Part shown: piece after piece, positions 44,452 to 55,529 of the stretch
Layout: every line of letters starts with the position of its first letter
Numbering within the stretch: position 1 is the stretch's first letter
Notes under the pieces: model-generated
The model's input: only the letters and a program-made list of their open reading frames with translations
What the model was told of the DNA's origin: nothing
Database searches by the model: none
Source: Streptomyces sp. ISL-66
GTDB lineage: Bacteria; Actinomycetota; Actinomycetes; Streptomycetales; Streptomycetaceae
Direction of reading: 5' to 3'
Length of the DNA: 64,000 nt
Assembly: GCF_018614135.1 (NCBI RefSeq)
Contig: NZ_JAGGOW010000027.1
Span: forward strand, 1 to 64,000
Made by a program: the position numbers and the translations under genes

Positions 44452-45370
44452 TCACATGCCCTGGGGAGCGTGTTCGCCGTGGATCGATGTGCCGGATGAC
44501 TTCGTGGTGGGGGCGAGACCGGTGTAGGAGGCGGGGTGGGCGGCGCTGGGGAAGCCGGTGCCGTGGACGACGGTGCCCAGCAGGAAGGCGGCGGTCCTGA
44601 CGCCGACACCGGGCATCGAGGTCAGGACCTTGGAAAGAGGATGGGCCGGCCTCCAGCAGGGCGTTGAGCTGGGCTTCCAGTGCCCGGCGCTGTTCGTGGA
44701 CGGCCGCGAGGGAGCGGGCCAGGGACGGGATCACGGTGCCGAGCATGCCGGTCCCGGGCAGACGACGGTCTGCTCGTCCAGGGCGGTAAAGACGTCGTCG
44801 GTCAACCGGTTGGCCATGTGTGGGGCTTTGGGCCTGATGAGCTCGACGAGGCGTCGGCGGCCGGCCTTTCGCAGGGCGCGGTCGGAGATCCGTGGCGGTC
44901 CAGCATCCAGGCGACGGCCTGGTGATCGAGGTGGGGGCCTAGGACGCGTTCGAGGCTGGGGGGAACTGAGTGAGGAGGTCGCGTATCCGGTTGCTGGTGC
45001 GGGTGGTTTCGGCCGCGAGGTCCGGTCCGGGTCGAAGGCGGTCAGCACGGTGATCTCGGCGGTGATCTCGGCGGTCAGCTCCAGTGAGCGCAGCGCGTGG
45101 GGCAGGGTGTGGGCGGCGTCCGCGCTGACTGGGGCGTCCCTCGCGTCGGTCTTCGCCTCGGCTGGGTAGAGATCGGCGATCCGGCGCATGGTCAGGCCCG
45201 GCAGGTAGGCGACCTTGCAGCCAGCATCCCGGGCGATGGTCAGGGGCAAGGCGCCGATGGAGGCGGGCTGGTCCACGATCAGCAGCACGGTGCCGAACTT
45301 CGCGGCCAGCTTGTCGAAGAGGGCCGCCCACGTCTTCGGTGTCGAACACCGCGTCTCTTCCACGGAGTTG
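44452..45370 (-). pseudogene. IS110-family transposase remnant
   Basis: Minus-strand pieces in successive frames follow the order of IS110 transposases: DQPASIGALPLTIARDAGCK, GLTMRRIADLYPAEAKTDARD, TSNRIRDLLTQFPP, LRKAGRRRLVELIRPKAPHM, AVHEQRRALEAQLNALLEA, then KSSGTSIHGEHAPQG. At least three frameshifts are needed and the N-terminal DEDD strand is missing, so it is inactive. It begins 5 bp after immunity gene B and borders the accessory region. No terminal repeats were identified. Confidence 0.8.
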
Positions 45371-45587
45371 AATTGGCCGTAGGTCTGGGCCGCCCGCTGG
45401 TCGCGCGTCACCCGGCCTGCGGCCGGCGGCTGCGTGGAGCCGCGCAGGTGGTTCGGTGACGGTCTTCCTTTGGAGAGTTCGGCTCGGTCCGTTTCCATGG
45501 TTGTGCTCGCGGGTGCGCACGGGTCGCGCCGCCCGCGGGGCCGGGTTGCGGACAGAAGGTGTCCGCGAGGGGGGCTACGTTGCTGTC

Positions 45588-46814
45588 ATGGCCTCCAGGA
45601 CGACGTACCCCGTGCTCGATACCCGTTCACTGAACCGCGCCACGCTCGAACGCCAGCTGCTGCTGGGTCGTGCGCAGATGTCCGCGCGGGATGCCGTCCA
45701 GCACCTTCTGGGGCTGCAAGCGCAGAACGTGAAGCCGCCCTACTTCCAGCTCCACGCGCGCCTCGCCGGGTTCCGGCCCGCCGAGCTCGCCGGGCTGATG
45801 GAATCCCGGGAGGTGGTGCGGATGGTCACCATGCGGTCCACCATCCACACCCATACGGTCCACGACGCGCTCACCTTGCGGCCCCTCGTCCAGCCCGCCC
45901 GCGACCGGGAGGTGAACTACTTCCGCAAGGGCTTGGTGGGAGTCGACCTGGACCGACTGGCCGGGCGCGCGCGGACGTTCCTGGAGGAGGAACCGCGCAC
46001 GATGGCCGAGATCCGCGAGGAGCTGCTCGAGGAGTGGCCCGACGCCGACCCCCAGTCGTTGTCCGTCGCCGCGCGCTGCCTGCTGCCACTCGTGCAGGTC
46101 ACCCCGCGCGGGGTGTGGGGCAGGAGCGGGCAGGTACGGCTCGCCACCCTTGGTGAGTGGACGAAGGGGAGCCGGACGGACGCCACCCATGCCGCCGCCG
46201 CCACCCATGCCGCCGACGCCGCCCGTGCCGCCGCCGCCACCCAAGGCATCGCCGCCGCCCAGGCCATTGCCGCCGCCCAGGCCATCGACGAAGTCGTCCT
46301 GCGCTATCTCCGCGCCTTCGGGCCCGCCTCCGTCAAGGACATGCAGACCTGGGCCGGCCTCACCCGGTTGCGCGAGCCCTTCGAGCGGTTGCGGCCGCGG
46401 CTGGCCGTCTTCCAGGACGAGAACGGCGTCGAGCTCTTCGACCTGCCCGACGCGCCCCGCCCCGACGCCGAGACGCCCGCCCCGCCGCGCTTCCTCCCCG
46501 AGTTCGACAACCTGCTCCTCTCCCACACCGACCGCTCCCGCGTGGTCGCCCCCGAGCTCAAGGGCCGCACCTGGTCGGGCAACCAGGCCCACTGCGCGCT
46601 GCTCCTCGACGGCTTCCTCGCCGGCCTGTGGAAGCTCGACGGCGCCACCCTCACCGTCGAATTGTTCCCCTCCGCCTACGGGGCCGCCTCCAAGGCGCTC
46701 AAGGCCGAGATCGTCGCGGAGGGAGAGGTGCTCCTCGCCGTCATGGCCGAGGAGCAGCTCGCCGGTGCCGACCGCGCCACCGGCAACGTCCGCTTCGGGT
46801 CGATCCGCGGCTGA
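45588..46814 (+). CDS. Winged-helix DNA-binding protein (HTH_42 / YcaQ-AlkX family)
   Basis: 408 aa from ATG 45588 with GAGGGGGG about 13 nt upstream. Family features: SARDAVQHLLGLQAQNVKPP near the start, EVVRMVTMRSTIHTHT, and the C-terminal FLPEFDNLLLSHTDRSRVV followed by GTW/KG-type strands. Relatives (AlkX, AlkZ/YcaQ) are DNA glycosylases for crosslinks or bulky adducts, with several winged helices; many actinomycete copies are uncharacterised. Residues about 200-235 are an Ala/Thr/His low-complexity insertion built from repeated codons (THAAAATHAADAARA). The neighbour to the left is the IS110 remnant, so this gene probably marks the return to conserved chromosome. Confidence 0.8.
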   Translation: MASRTTYPVLDTRSLNRATLERQLLLGRAQMSARDAVQHLLGLQAQNVKPPYFQLHARLAGFRPAELAGLMESREVVRMVTMRSTIHTHTVHDALTLRPLVQPARDREVNYFRKGLVGVDLDRLAGRARTFLEEEPRTMAEIREELLEEWPDADPQSLSVAARCLLPLVQVTPRGVWGRSGQVRLATLGEWTKGSRTDATHAAAATHAADAARAAAATQGIAAAQAIAAAQAIDEVVLRYLRAFGPASVKDMQTWAGLTRLREPFERLRPRLAVFQDENGVELFDLPDAPRPDAETPAPPRFLPEFDNLLLSHTDRSRVVAPELKGRTWSGNQAHCALLLDGFLAGLWKLDGATLTVELFPSAYGAASKALKAEIVAEGEVLLAVMAEEQLAGADRATGNVRFGSIRG

Positions 46815-46850
46815 CGCCGCTCTGGTGGCCCGTACTCCGGACACGGCACG

Positions 46851-48752
46851 ATGCCTGCCATGACCGAGAACATGTCGAACCCGTCGAACCCGTCGAACCC
46901 CTCGAAGACCTCGGCCCCGTCGGCCCCGTCGAAGACCTACCCGACGTACCCGACCTACCCGACGCACCCGCCCCACGCGAACCCCGACGCCACCGCCCGG
47001 TTCCTCGCCGCCCGCGATTTCCTGTTGGAACACCGCGGCGACTACGCGGCCGCCCGCGCCGGATTCACTTGGCCCCGGCCCGAGCGCTTCAACTGGGCCC
47101 TCGACTGGTTCGACCACATCGCCGCCGGGAACGAGGCCGACGCCCTGCGGATCGTCGAGGAGGACGGCACCAGCCACGCCGTCTCCTTCGAGCAGATGAG
47201 CGTCCGGTCCGACGCGGCCGCCAACTGGCTGCGCGCCCAGGGCGTCGCCCCCGGCGACCGGATCCTCGTCATGCTCGGCAACCAGCGCGAGTTGTGGGAG
47301 GTGATGCTCGGCGCCATGAAGCTGCGCGCCGTCGTCATCCCGGCGACCCCGCTGCTCGGCCCCGCCGACCTCCGCGACCGCATCGAGCGCGGCAACGTGC
47401 GCCACGTCATCGCGCGGGCCGAGGACACCGCCAAGTTCGACGGGGTACCCGGCGCGTACACCCGCATCGCCGCCGGCCCCGAGATCCCCACCGGATGGCG
47501 GCGCCTGGAGGACATGTACGGGGATACGCCCACCCACGCGGATACGCCCACCCACGCGGCCCACGCGGATGCGCCCACCCAGGCGGATACGGATCCGCGC
47601 GCCGACACGGGCGCGCACACCGCGGCCGGCCGCTTCACCCCGGACGGCGAGACCCTCGCCACCGACCCCCTGATGCTCTACTTCACCTCCGGCACCACCG
47701 CCCGGCCCAAGCTCGTGGAGCACACGCACGCCTCGTACCCCATCGGGCACCTCTCCACCATGTACTGGCTCGGCCTGCGCCCCGGCGACGTGCACCTCAA
47801 CATCGCCTCGCCCGGCTGGGCCAAACACGCCTGGTCCAACCTCTTCGCACCGTGGAACGCCGGCGCCACCGTCTTCGTCCACAACTACGCGCGCTTCGAC
47901 CCGGAGCGGCTCATGGCCGAGATGGACCGGCACGGCGTGACGACCTTCTGCGCCCCGCCCACCGTGTGGCGGATGCTGATCCAGTCCGACCTCGGCGCGC
48001 TGCGCACCCCGCCGCGCGAGGCCGTCGCCGCCGGAGAGCCGCTCAATCCGGAGGTCATCGAAAAGGTCCGCGAGGCGTGGGGCGTCACCATCCGCGACGG
48101 CTTCGGCCAGACGGAGACCACCCTCCAGGCCGGCAATTTCCCCGGTGCGCCCGTCAAACCGGGCTCGATGGGCCGCCCGGCCCCCGGCTACGAGATCGTC
48201 CTGCTGGACCCGGTCACCGGCAAGGAATCCCCCGACGAGGGCGAACTGTGCGTCGCGCTCGGCCCCCGTCCCGCCGGAGTGATGACCGGCTACCGCGACG
48301 ACCCCGAGCGCACCGCCGAGGCCATGGCCGACGGGCTCTACCGCACCGGCGACATCGCCTCGCGCGACGCCGACGGCTACCTCACCTACGTGGGTCGCGC
48401 CGACGACGTCTTCAAGGCCTCCGACTACAAGATCAGCCCGTTCGAGCTGGAGAGCGCCCTGCTGGAACACGAGGCGGTCGCCGAAGCCGCCGTGGTCCCG
48501 GCCCCGGACGCGCTGCGCCTCGCCGTCCCGAAGGCGTACGTCACGCTCGCCGCGGGCTGGCAGCCGGGCCCGGAGACGGCCCGCGTGCTGTTCGAGCACT
48601 CCCGCGCGGTGCTGTCCCCGTACAAGAGGATCCGCCGCATCGAGTTCGGCGAGCTTCCGAAGACCGTGTCCGGCAAGATCCGCCGGGTGGAGCTGCGCGA
48701 GCTCACCGCGGCGGGCTCGGCGGGGGAGTACGACGAGGCGGACCTCGGCTGA
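46851..48752 (+). CDS. Acyl-CoA synthetase, medium-chain (MACS)-like AMP-forming
   Basis: 633 aa from ATG 46851 (or the ATG three codons on). An ANL-superfamily enzyme: P-loop YFTSGTTARPKLVEH, the MACS pattern NIASPGWAKHAWSNLFAPWN, FGQTETT, YRTGDIASRDADGYL and the C-terminal catalytic Lys in LPKTVSGKIRR. It activates a carboxylic acid with ATP and CoA. Two repeat-expanded regions are unusual: an N-terminal Asn-Pro-Ser and Thr-Tyr-Pro triplet array (about residues 8-40) and a Thr-Pro-Thr-His-Ala-Asp array (about 225-245). Faces the glutathione peroxidase gene across a terminator. Confidence 0.85.
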   Translation: MPAMTENMSNPSNPSNPSKTSAPSAPSKTYPTYPTYPTHPPHANPDATARFLAARDFLLEHRGDYAAARAGFTWPRPERFNWALDWFDHIAAGNEADALRIVEEDGTSHAVSFEQMSVRSDAAANWLRAQGVAPGDRILVMLGNQRELWEVMLGAMKLRAVVIPATPLLGPADLRDRIERGNVRHVIARAEDTAKFDGVPGAYTRIAAGPEIPTGWRRLEDMYGDTPTHADTPTHAAHADAPTQADTDPRADTGAHTAAGRFTPDGETLATDPLMLYFTSGTTARPKLVEHTHASYPIGHLSTMYWLGLRPGDVHLNIASPGWAKHAWSNLFAPWNAGATVFVHNYARFDPERLMAEMDRHGVTTFCAPPTVWRMLIQSDLGALRTPPREAVAAGEPLNPEVIEKVREAWGVTIRDGFGQTETTLQAGNFPGAPVKPGSMGRPAPGYEIVLLDPVTGKESPDEGELCVALGPRPAGVMTGYRDDPERTAEAMADGLYRTGDIASRDADGYLTYVGRADDVFKASDYKISPFELESALLEHEAVAEAAVVPAPDALRLAVPKAYVTLAAGWQPGPETARVLFEHSRAVLSPYKRIRRIEFGELPKTVSGKIRRVELRELTAAGSAGEYDEADLG

Positions 48753-48758
48753 CCCGAT

Positions 48759-48795
48759 CGGTACGGGGCCGCGCGCACGCGGCGGCCCCGTACCG
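48759..48795. terminator. Bidirectional terminator
   Basis: Perfect 14-bp stem (CGGTACGGGGCCGC and complement) with a 9-nt loop between the convergent acyl-CoA synthetase and glutathione peroxidase genes. Confidence 0.85.
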
Positions 48796-48805
48796 TCAGC
48801 GGGTG

Positions 48806-49300
48806 CTACGCGGAGGCCGGCAGCAGGGCCTCGATGGCCGCGACCAGCTCGGGGGCTTCCGGCTCGGTGCGCGGGCGGAAGCGGCCCACGACCTCACCGG
48901 CGGGGGAGATCAGGAACTTCTCGAAGTTCCACGTGATGTCGCCGGCCTCGCCCTCGGCGTCCGGGATCTTCACGAGCTCCTGGTACAGCGGGTGCCGGTT
49001 CTCGCCGTTGACCTCGGACTTCTCCAGCATCGGGAAGGTGACACCGAAGCCGGCCGCGCAGAAGGTCTGGATGTCATCGGCGTTGCCCGGCTCCTGCCCG
49101 CCGAACTGGTTGCAGGGGACACCGATGACGGTGAAGCCCTTCTCCTCGTACTTGAACTGCAGCCGGGCCAGACCCGAGTACTGAGGGGTGAGACCGCACT
49201 GCGAGGCGGTGTTCACGAGCAGGATCGCCTTGCCCTTGTGCGCGGCGAGGCTGGTGGGCTCGTCGGACAGGGTGGTCAGCGGGATGTCGTACAGGCTCAT
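48806..49300 (-). CDS. Glutathione peroxidase family (thiol peroxidase)
   Basis: 164 aa from ATG 49300 with GAGGAGAG upstream. Peroxidatic Cys in VNTASQCGLTPQYSG (about residue 35), the resolving/WNF region ITWNFEKFL with Trp and Asn, and PCNQFGGQEPG with Gln form the usual catalytic tetrad; the active residue is Cys, not selenocysteine. Actinomycetes lack glutathione, so the reductant is probably thioredoxin or mycothiol-linked. It reduces lipid or organic hydroperoxides in the cytoplasm. Single gene. Confidence 0.9.
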   Translation of the reverse strand: MSLYDIPLTTLSDEPTSLAAHKGKAILLVNTASQCGLTPQYSGLARLQFKYEEKGFTVIGVPCNQFGGQEPGNADDIQTFCAAGFGVTFPMLEKSEVNGENRHPLYQELVKIPDAEGEAGDITWNFEKFLISPAGEVVGRFRPRTEPEAPELVAAIEALLPASA

Positions 49301-49341
49301 CAAGCTCTCCTCGGCAGAAAGTCACGTAATACGCCCCGAGC

Positions 49342-50181
49342 CTAGGCCCCCGTCCCGACGAGCTCGTCCGCCGGGTCGTTGACCGGTTGCGGCATGCCCG
49401 TGAGGTCCATGACGAACAGCGGTATCCCCAGGTCGTCCGCGCGTGCGCGCGCGTCCGGTGTATATCCGGCGAGCGCGAAGTAGACGCTGGTCGCGGAGGC
49501 CGTGAGCCCGTTCAGCCAGACGCACTCCACCGCCCGCAGCCCGGCCGGGGCCGTCGTCGGGTCCACCTGGGCGACCAGACCCGGGGCGCGCAGGTCGACC
49601 GCCGCCGACGGGTTCGGCCGGCCGTCGGGCTGGCGCACGTCCGGGAAGCCGAGCCAGCGCAGGTACAGCGCGGCCGTGGACACCGCGTCCCGGGCGGTAC
49701 GGATGGTCACGGGGCGGAACGCGGGACGCCGCGCGTGCGCGTCCGCCGGGGTGGGATCCCGGCCCGGAACCGCCGAATCCGGAATCGTCGGGTCTGGAGT
49801 CGCTCGGTCTGGAGCCGCTCGGTCTGGAGTCGCTAGGTCTGGAACCGCTCCAAACCCGCCCGCAAACCCAGCCGCCAACCCGTCCGCATCTGCGCCCGCA
49901 CCCCCGCCCGCCGGCTCCAGCGGGTGCACCGGAACCACCAGCACCGTCCCGCACGATCCGCACCCCACCTCCGGGTGCGGCCAGTCGCCCTCCCGCCCGC
50001 AGGCCGCGCACCGCACCGTCACCCAGCTGTCCGACCAGGTGCGGTGGATCAGCTCCCGGGGCGGCGCCGCCAGGTCGAGGGGCGGGATGACCGGGCTGCC
50101 GCAGGCGCAGGGGAACACCGGAGCCGTGTAGTCGTTCTCGTGCAGGCACGCCGGGCAGCGCACCGGTACAGCATCCGCCAT
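49342..50181 (-). CDS. Zinc-ribbon protein with restriction-endonuclease-like C-terminal domain
   Basis: 279 aa from ATG 50181; the upstream frame to 50274 lacks a site. Two zinc ribbons lie at the N-terminus (CPAC...CACG about 8-27, CAAC...CGSC about 57-76). A linker (about 110-145) is made of repeated Thr-Pro-Asp-Arg-Ala units encoded by a 15-bp DNA repeat. The C-terminal 130 residues (VSTAALYLRWLGFPDVR, VDLRAPGLVAQVD, YFALAGYTPDARARADDLGI) look like a Mrr-type restriction-endonuclease fold, although the second acidic residue and Lys of the PD-ExK motif are replaced in GLVAQVD, so activity is doubtful. Divergent from gcl. Confidence 0.65.
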   Translation of the reverse strand: MADAVPVRCPACLHENDYTAPVFPCACGSPVIPPLDLAAPPRELIHRTWSDSWVTVRCAACGREGDWPHPEVGCGSCGTVLVVPVHPLEPAGGGAGADADGLAAGFAGGFGAVPDLATPDRAAPDRATPDPTIPDSAVPGRDPTPADAHARRPAFRPVTIRTARDAVSTAALYLRWLGFPDVRQPDGRPNPSAAVDLRAPGLVAQVDPTTAPAGLRAVECVWLNGLTASATSVYFALAGYTPDARARADDLGIPLFVMDLTGMPQPVNDPADELVGTGA

Positions 50182-50368
50182 GAGACCTGGCCCCCTCCGT
50201 CGCTGAGCGTGAGGCCATGCTCCACCACGCGCGACCGCCGGGGCGGGCAGACCCCCGATTTTCAGTCGAGACATGGTTCTTCGTACAACTCACCGACCGA
50301 GACGTGGCTTTTGGTGGGTTCCGGGCTGCCGGACCGCCTTGACGTGCGCGAGGTCGCGCCTTAGCTTG

Positions 50369-50404
50369 TTCCGTATAGCAGAACAAAACTTCCGGATTAC
50401 GGAA
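50369..50404. promoter_or_regulatory. Tandem operators upstream of gcl (AllR/IclR-type)
   Basis: TTCCGGATTACGGAA (50390-50404) is a perfect TTCCG-N5-CGGAA dyad. TTCCGTATAGCAGAA (50369-50383) is a second copy with one mismatch, exactly 21 bp (two helical turns) away. They end 32 bp before the gcl ATG. The same dyad occurs at katA and hyi. IclR-family AllR regulators control allantoin/glyoxylate genes in streptomycetes; assignment to AllR is inference. Confidence 0.65.
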
Positions 50405-50436
50405 AAGCCTGACCGCCAGACCCGCAGGAGAACTCG

Positions 50437-52224
<1,788 letters not shown>

Positions 52225-52255
52225 CAGTCCCGCAAGGCTGGTCCAGCACCACACG

Positions 52256-52298
52256 ACGGCCCCTGTTCCTCCTTCCCGGAGGCGGACAGGGGCCGTTT
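52256..52298. terminator. Terminator after gcl
   Basis: ACGGCCCCTGT pairs with ACAGGGGCCGT, with an inner CCTCC/GGAGG pairing, followed by TTT. It serves gcl and, in the other direction, the convergent NB-ARC gene. Confidence 0.8.
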
Positions 52299-52324
52299 CG
52301 CGTTCCCCACGGCTCGCCCCGCGC

Positions 52325-54490
52325 CTATCCGCTCCGCGTGTACGGAGCCCAGCGGGCCAGTTCCTCGCGGGTGGCGGCCGTGTCCGGATGGGCGGGCCCC
52401 AGTACGCGCACCTGTTCGTTCAACAGATGCGTGAGGGAGGTCGCGGCCCCGACCGGGTCTCCGGCCCGGCCGCGCCAGTGCGCGTGGCCGAAGTGGGCGC
52501 CGAAGACGTCGGACCAGTCCGGGCGGTTCCTGACCAGCATCCCGAGGGCGGCCGACCATCGCGGGAGCCGGGGACCGCCCTGCGGGGCCAGGTGGCGCAG
52601 CAGATCGTGCAGGAGCGCCTCGTAGGCGATGGCGGCCCCGTAGGCGTCCCCGGCCTCGCCCAGCAGGCTCGCCGCCCGCACGCGGGTGTCGACGACGTCC
52701 GAATAGCCGGGCCCGTACTGGCGGGCCTGGAGCGGGGCGAGTTCGGCGTAGGCGGCGGCCGCCCCCGCCGGATCCCCGGCCCGGGCGCGCCAATGGCCCA
52801 GGGCGGCACGCGTGGAGAAGGTGTGCTCGTGGGCGGGATCCACGGCCTGGACCAGTTCGCCGAGGAGCGCGGCGTGCGCGGCCGCGGCTCCGGCCGCGTC
52901 CCCGGCCTCGCCCTGCCAGTGGGCGAGGCGTTTGCGTGCGCTGTAGAACACGGAGGACTTCGGCCCGTGGCGGCGCAGGGCTTCGTCCGCCAGTTGCCGG
53001 AAGTGGCTCTGGGCAGCCTCCGGCCCGTCCGCCTCACCCAGCAGCTCACCCATGCGCAAGAGCACTTCGTGCGCGCCGGAAGGGTGGTCGGAGCCGAGGC
53101 TCGTGTCCCAGTGGGGGGTCGTCGACCAGAGGGCCGACCCGTCGAGTTCCTGGGACAGGCCGACGGCGCGGACCAGGAACGGGGTGAAGGCGGGGTCGTC
53201 CCGGAACCGGGAGCCGGCTTCCACCAGCGCCGAGGCGGCGGTCCAGTAGGGGACGCGGGCGGCCGGGGCCTCGCGCGTCGCCCGTTGGAGCACCGGGTGT
53301 ACGCGTACGGCGCGGTAGGTGTCCGCCGGAAGGTATTCGATCAGGCAGAGGCGGTCGAGGACCTCGAGCGCGGTCCTGACGTCTTCGACGTGGACCGGGA
53401 CCACGTCGGCGGCCGTCGCCGCGCGGTAGTGCTCCAGGTACCGCAGGACCGCGGGGCCGGTGAAGACGGCCTCGGGAGCCCCCTCGGGCGGCAGCACCGA
53501 GGCGAGTTCCAGCAGCGGGCGCACGTGCCCGCCCGTCCGCGGGGTCCGCTCGGCCCGGTCCAGTGACTCCCGCCAGGCCTCGTGCAGCGACAGCGGCTGC
53601 CCGTCGGGCAGTGCGCCCGGGCCGGGCACGAGCTCGGCCAGGGTCCCGCCGGTGCCCGGCCGCAGTAGCCGGGCGTACTCCGCGCAGTCGATGCCCGCAC
53701 CGACGAGGTGGGCCGCCGCCTGGGCCAGCGCGAGCGGAAGCCGGCCCAGCCCCCGCGCGAGCTCCTCCAGCTCCCCGGGCCGGCCGCTGCGGCCGCCGAC
53801 GGCGAGCGCGTCGCGGAGATGAGCCGTGGCCTCGGTCTGCGTGAAACCCCCGACGGGGACCACCCAGCGGCCCGCTCCCGGCTGTGCGAGGTCCCGACGG
53901 CTGGTGGTGACGAGGGTGCGGCCGTCCGGGTGTCCCGGGGGCCACAGGCCGCGTACGTCCTCCGGGTCGGCCACGCCGTCCAGCACGACGAGCCAGCGTC
54001 GCCGCGGGTCTGCGGGTGCTGGCGTCAGCCATGCGAGGAAGGACCGGGCGCCCTGCTCCGGCGCGGTGGTTTCGAAGCCGGTGATTTCGGCGGCGGCCTG
54101 GGCGTAGGCGGCCACGACCGCCTCGCGGTCCGTGGCCGTGACCCAGAGGAGCAGGTCGAGCCGGCCCTCGTCCCACGCTGCGCGGGCGAGGCGGGCCGCC
54201 TGTTGCGTCTTGCCCACTCCCGCGGTGCCGACCAGCACTCCGCAGCGGACCGTCGGGCCCAAGAGCCCGTCGAGGGCGGGGCGGTGCTGGAAGCCGCGCG
54301 CGGCCGCGGGCACCGTCCCGACCTGGAGCGGCCAGGAGGCGGGAGCGCGCGAGGCGGCGTAGTAGGAGACGTGGTCGGCGCGGCCGACGGCCATGCCGTA
54401 GTGGCCCGCCTGGACGGTGTGCGGGTGTGGCGGACCGGTGAGAGGGGCCGTGGCGCGAGCTCCCGCGGAGTCCGGTGCCTCGGAGTCCAC
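52325..54490 (-). CDS. NB-ARC/STAND NTPase with TPR repeats
   Basis: 721 aa if GTG 54490 is the start; the exact start is unsure because the frame is open further into the upstream gene. After a Pro/Ser-rich N-terminus comes an NB-ARC domain: P-loop LVGTAGVGKTQQAARLAR (about residue 100), RRRWLVVLDGVADPED (Walker B), RTLVTTSRRDL and a GLGRLPLALAQAAAHLVG helix. The C-terminal 280 residues are TPR-like pairs repeating the pattern HWRGRAGDPxGAAxxxxxLL. Such proteins act as ligand-triggered switches, often in regulation or defence. It follows the 162-aa gene on the same strand, which may supply an effector or N-terminal partner. Confidence 0.8.
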   Translation of the reverse strand: MDSEAPDSAGARATAPLTGPPHPHTVQAGHYGMAVGRADHVSYYAASRAPASWPLQVGTVPAAARGFQHRPALDGLLGPTVRCGVLVGTAGVGKTQQAARLARAAWDEGRLDLLLWVTATDREAVVAAYAQAAAEITGFETTAPEQGARSFLAWLTPAPADPRRRWLVVLDGVADPEDVRGLWPPGHPDGRTLVTTSRRDLAQPGAGRWVVPVGGFTQTEATAHLRDALAVGGRSGRPGELEELARGLGRLPLALAQAAAHLVGAGIDCAEYARLLRPGTGGTLAELVPGPGALPDGQPLSLHEAWRESLDRAERTPRTGGHVRPLLELASVLPPEGAPEAVFTGPAVLRYLEHYRAATAADVVPVHVEDVRTALEVLDRLCLIEYLPADTYRAVRVHPVLQRATREAPAARVPYWTAASALVEAGSRFRDDPAFTPFLVRAVGLSQELDGSALWSTTPHWDTSLGSDHPSGAHEVLLRMGELLGEADGPEAAQSHFRQLADEALRRHGPKSSVFYSARKRLAHWQGEAGDAAGAAAAHAALLGELVQAVDPAHEHTFSTRAALGHWRARAGDPAGAAAAYAELAPLQARQYGPGYSDVVDTRVRAASLLGEAGDAYGAAIAYEALLHDLLRHLAPQGGPRLPRWSAALGMLVRNRPDWSDVFGAHFGHAHWRGRAGDPVGAATSLTHLLNEQVRVLGPAHPDTAATREELARWAPYTRSG

Positions 54491-54558
54491 CGCCTCGGTG
54501 TGCGGTGACCGGAACTGCGCGGACCCGGTGGAGAAGGGGCTTTCGGTAGCCGGTCCGC

Positions 54559-55047
54559 TCAGCCCTGTCGCGGAGCCGGCGGGGGAGGGGGGCTCAGCTG
54601 GGCACCTCCGTTGATCACCGCGGCGGCGATCGACCCGTGGTCGGCCCGGACGTGCACGTCCCCGCCGACGGCCAGCCCGGCGGCCCCCGCGGACACCCCG
54701 GTCGCGTGGGAGTCGAGCAGTGCGCGCAACTCCTCGGCGGCCCGGTCGCGCTGATCGTCCGGGAGGCGCTCCAGCAGACTCTCGAAGCGGGCCTGCCACA
54801 TGGCCTCCTGCCGGATGCGGGCACGTTCAACCTGCCCTGCCTCTCCGGCGCCGCCCGTGTCCGCCGCCGTGAGCTCGCAGGCGCTGCGGTCCAGCCGTAC
54901 GAGCTCACCGGTCACGCGCTCGGTGTCACCGCGGCCGAACCATGCGGCCAACTGCCCCCGCAGTCCTTCCCAGGCTTCCGTACCGGCGGCCTGGACCACC
55001 GCCGTTCCGCCGGCCGCCGCCAACGCCAACAATGCTTCTGGCAGCAC
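54559..55047 (-). CDS. Hypothetical partner of the NB-ARC protein, 162 aa
   Basis: ATG 55047 preceded by AAGGGGGCAAC. It begins with a hydrophobic LPEALLALAAAGGTAVVQAAG helix, followed by EAWEGLRGQLAAWFGRG, a coiled-coil middle (AMWQARFESLLERLPDDQRDRAAEELRALL) and a Gly/Ala beta-like stretch (VGGDVHVRADHGSIAAAVI). This layout recurs in Streptomyces proteins encoded directly before NB-ARC/TPR genes. Function unknown. It ends about 68 nt before the GTG assigned to the NB-ARC gene. Confidence 0.7.
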   Translation of the reverse strand: MLPEALLALAAAGGTAVVQAAGTEAWEGLRGQLAAWFGRGDTERVTGELVRLDRSACELTAADTGGAGEAGQVERARIRQEAMWQARFESLLERLPDDQRDRAAEELRALLDSHATGVSAGAAGLAVGGDVHVRADHGSIAAAVINGGAQLSPPPPPAPRQG

Positions 55048-55114
55048 CTGTTGCCCCCTTGTAGTGGATCACCGAGGCCCCGACTCTACCCGGCCCCCCG
55101 CCGCCCGGGCACGC

Positions 55115-55156
55115 CGAAGAGCCGAGTCACGGGACCGTCCGTGACTCGGCTCTTCG
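55115..55156. terminator. 18-bp perfect stem-loop in a 482-bp gene-free gap
   Basis: CGAAGAGCCGAGTCACGG and its exact complement around a 6-nt loop. It lies upstream of the 162-aa gene and about 370 bp downstream of the catalase stop, so it may terminate catalase transcripts or insulate the two units. The rest of 55048-55529 shows no convincing gene. Confidence 0.65.
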
Positions 55157-55529
55157 AGTGTGTGGTGCTGTTACCGCCCGACGGTACGAGGCTGGCGCGA
55201 CAGGACGTTCGCACCGCCGGGCGGAGTCTGTGGTGGCGTCGGGCGGAACCCGACGGCCGGGGGAGGTTGTCCTCTATATAGGGGGACTCTGTGCGCGGCC
55301 CCGTATATCAGGAATGGCTGGGACCGCGGCGAGCGGCGACGAGAACTTCGGCTTCGTCTCCCTCAGGTCAAGAGACGGGCTTCGGAACCCATTACCACCG
55401 CACTGGCTCGCACGCTCGCCACGGTCCTCGTCCTGCCCTCACCGCGTACCACCCCTCATCCGGGTCCGCGGTGCGGGCTCAGCACCCGGAACCTGACCTC
55501 CCGTCAGGCCCCCGGTACAGCTGTGCGGC

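Noticed and set aside
44452-45370. Active IS110 insertion sequence
   Set aside because: At least three frameshifts and a missing N-terminal catalytic strand; no ends found.
45627-48599. 990-aa minus-strand frame and the 1062-aa plus-strand frame over 46157-49345
   Set aside because: Both are off-frame readings of the winged-helix and acyl-CoA synthetase genes, with Arg/Pro/Gly-rich composition.
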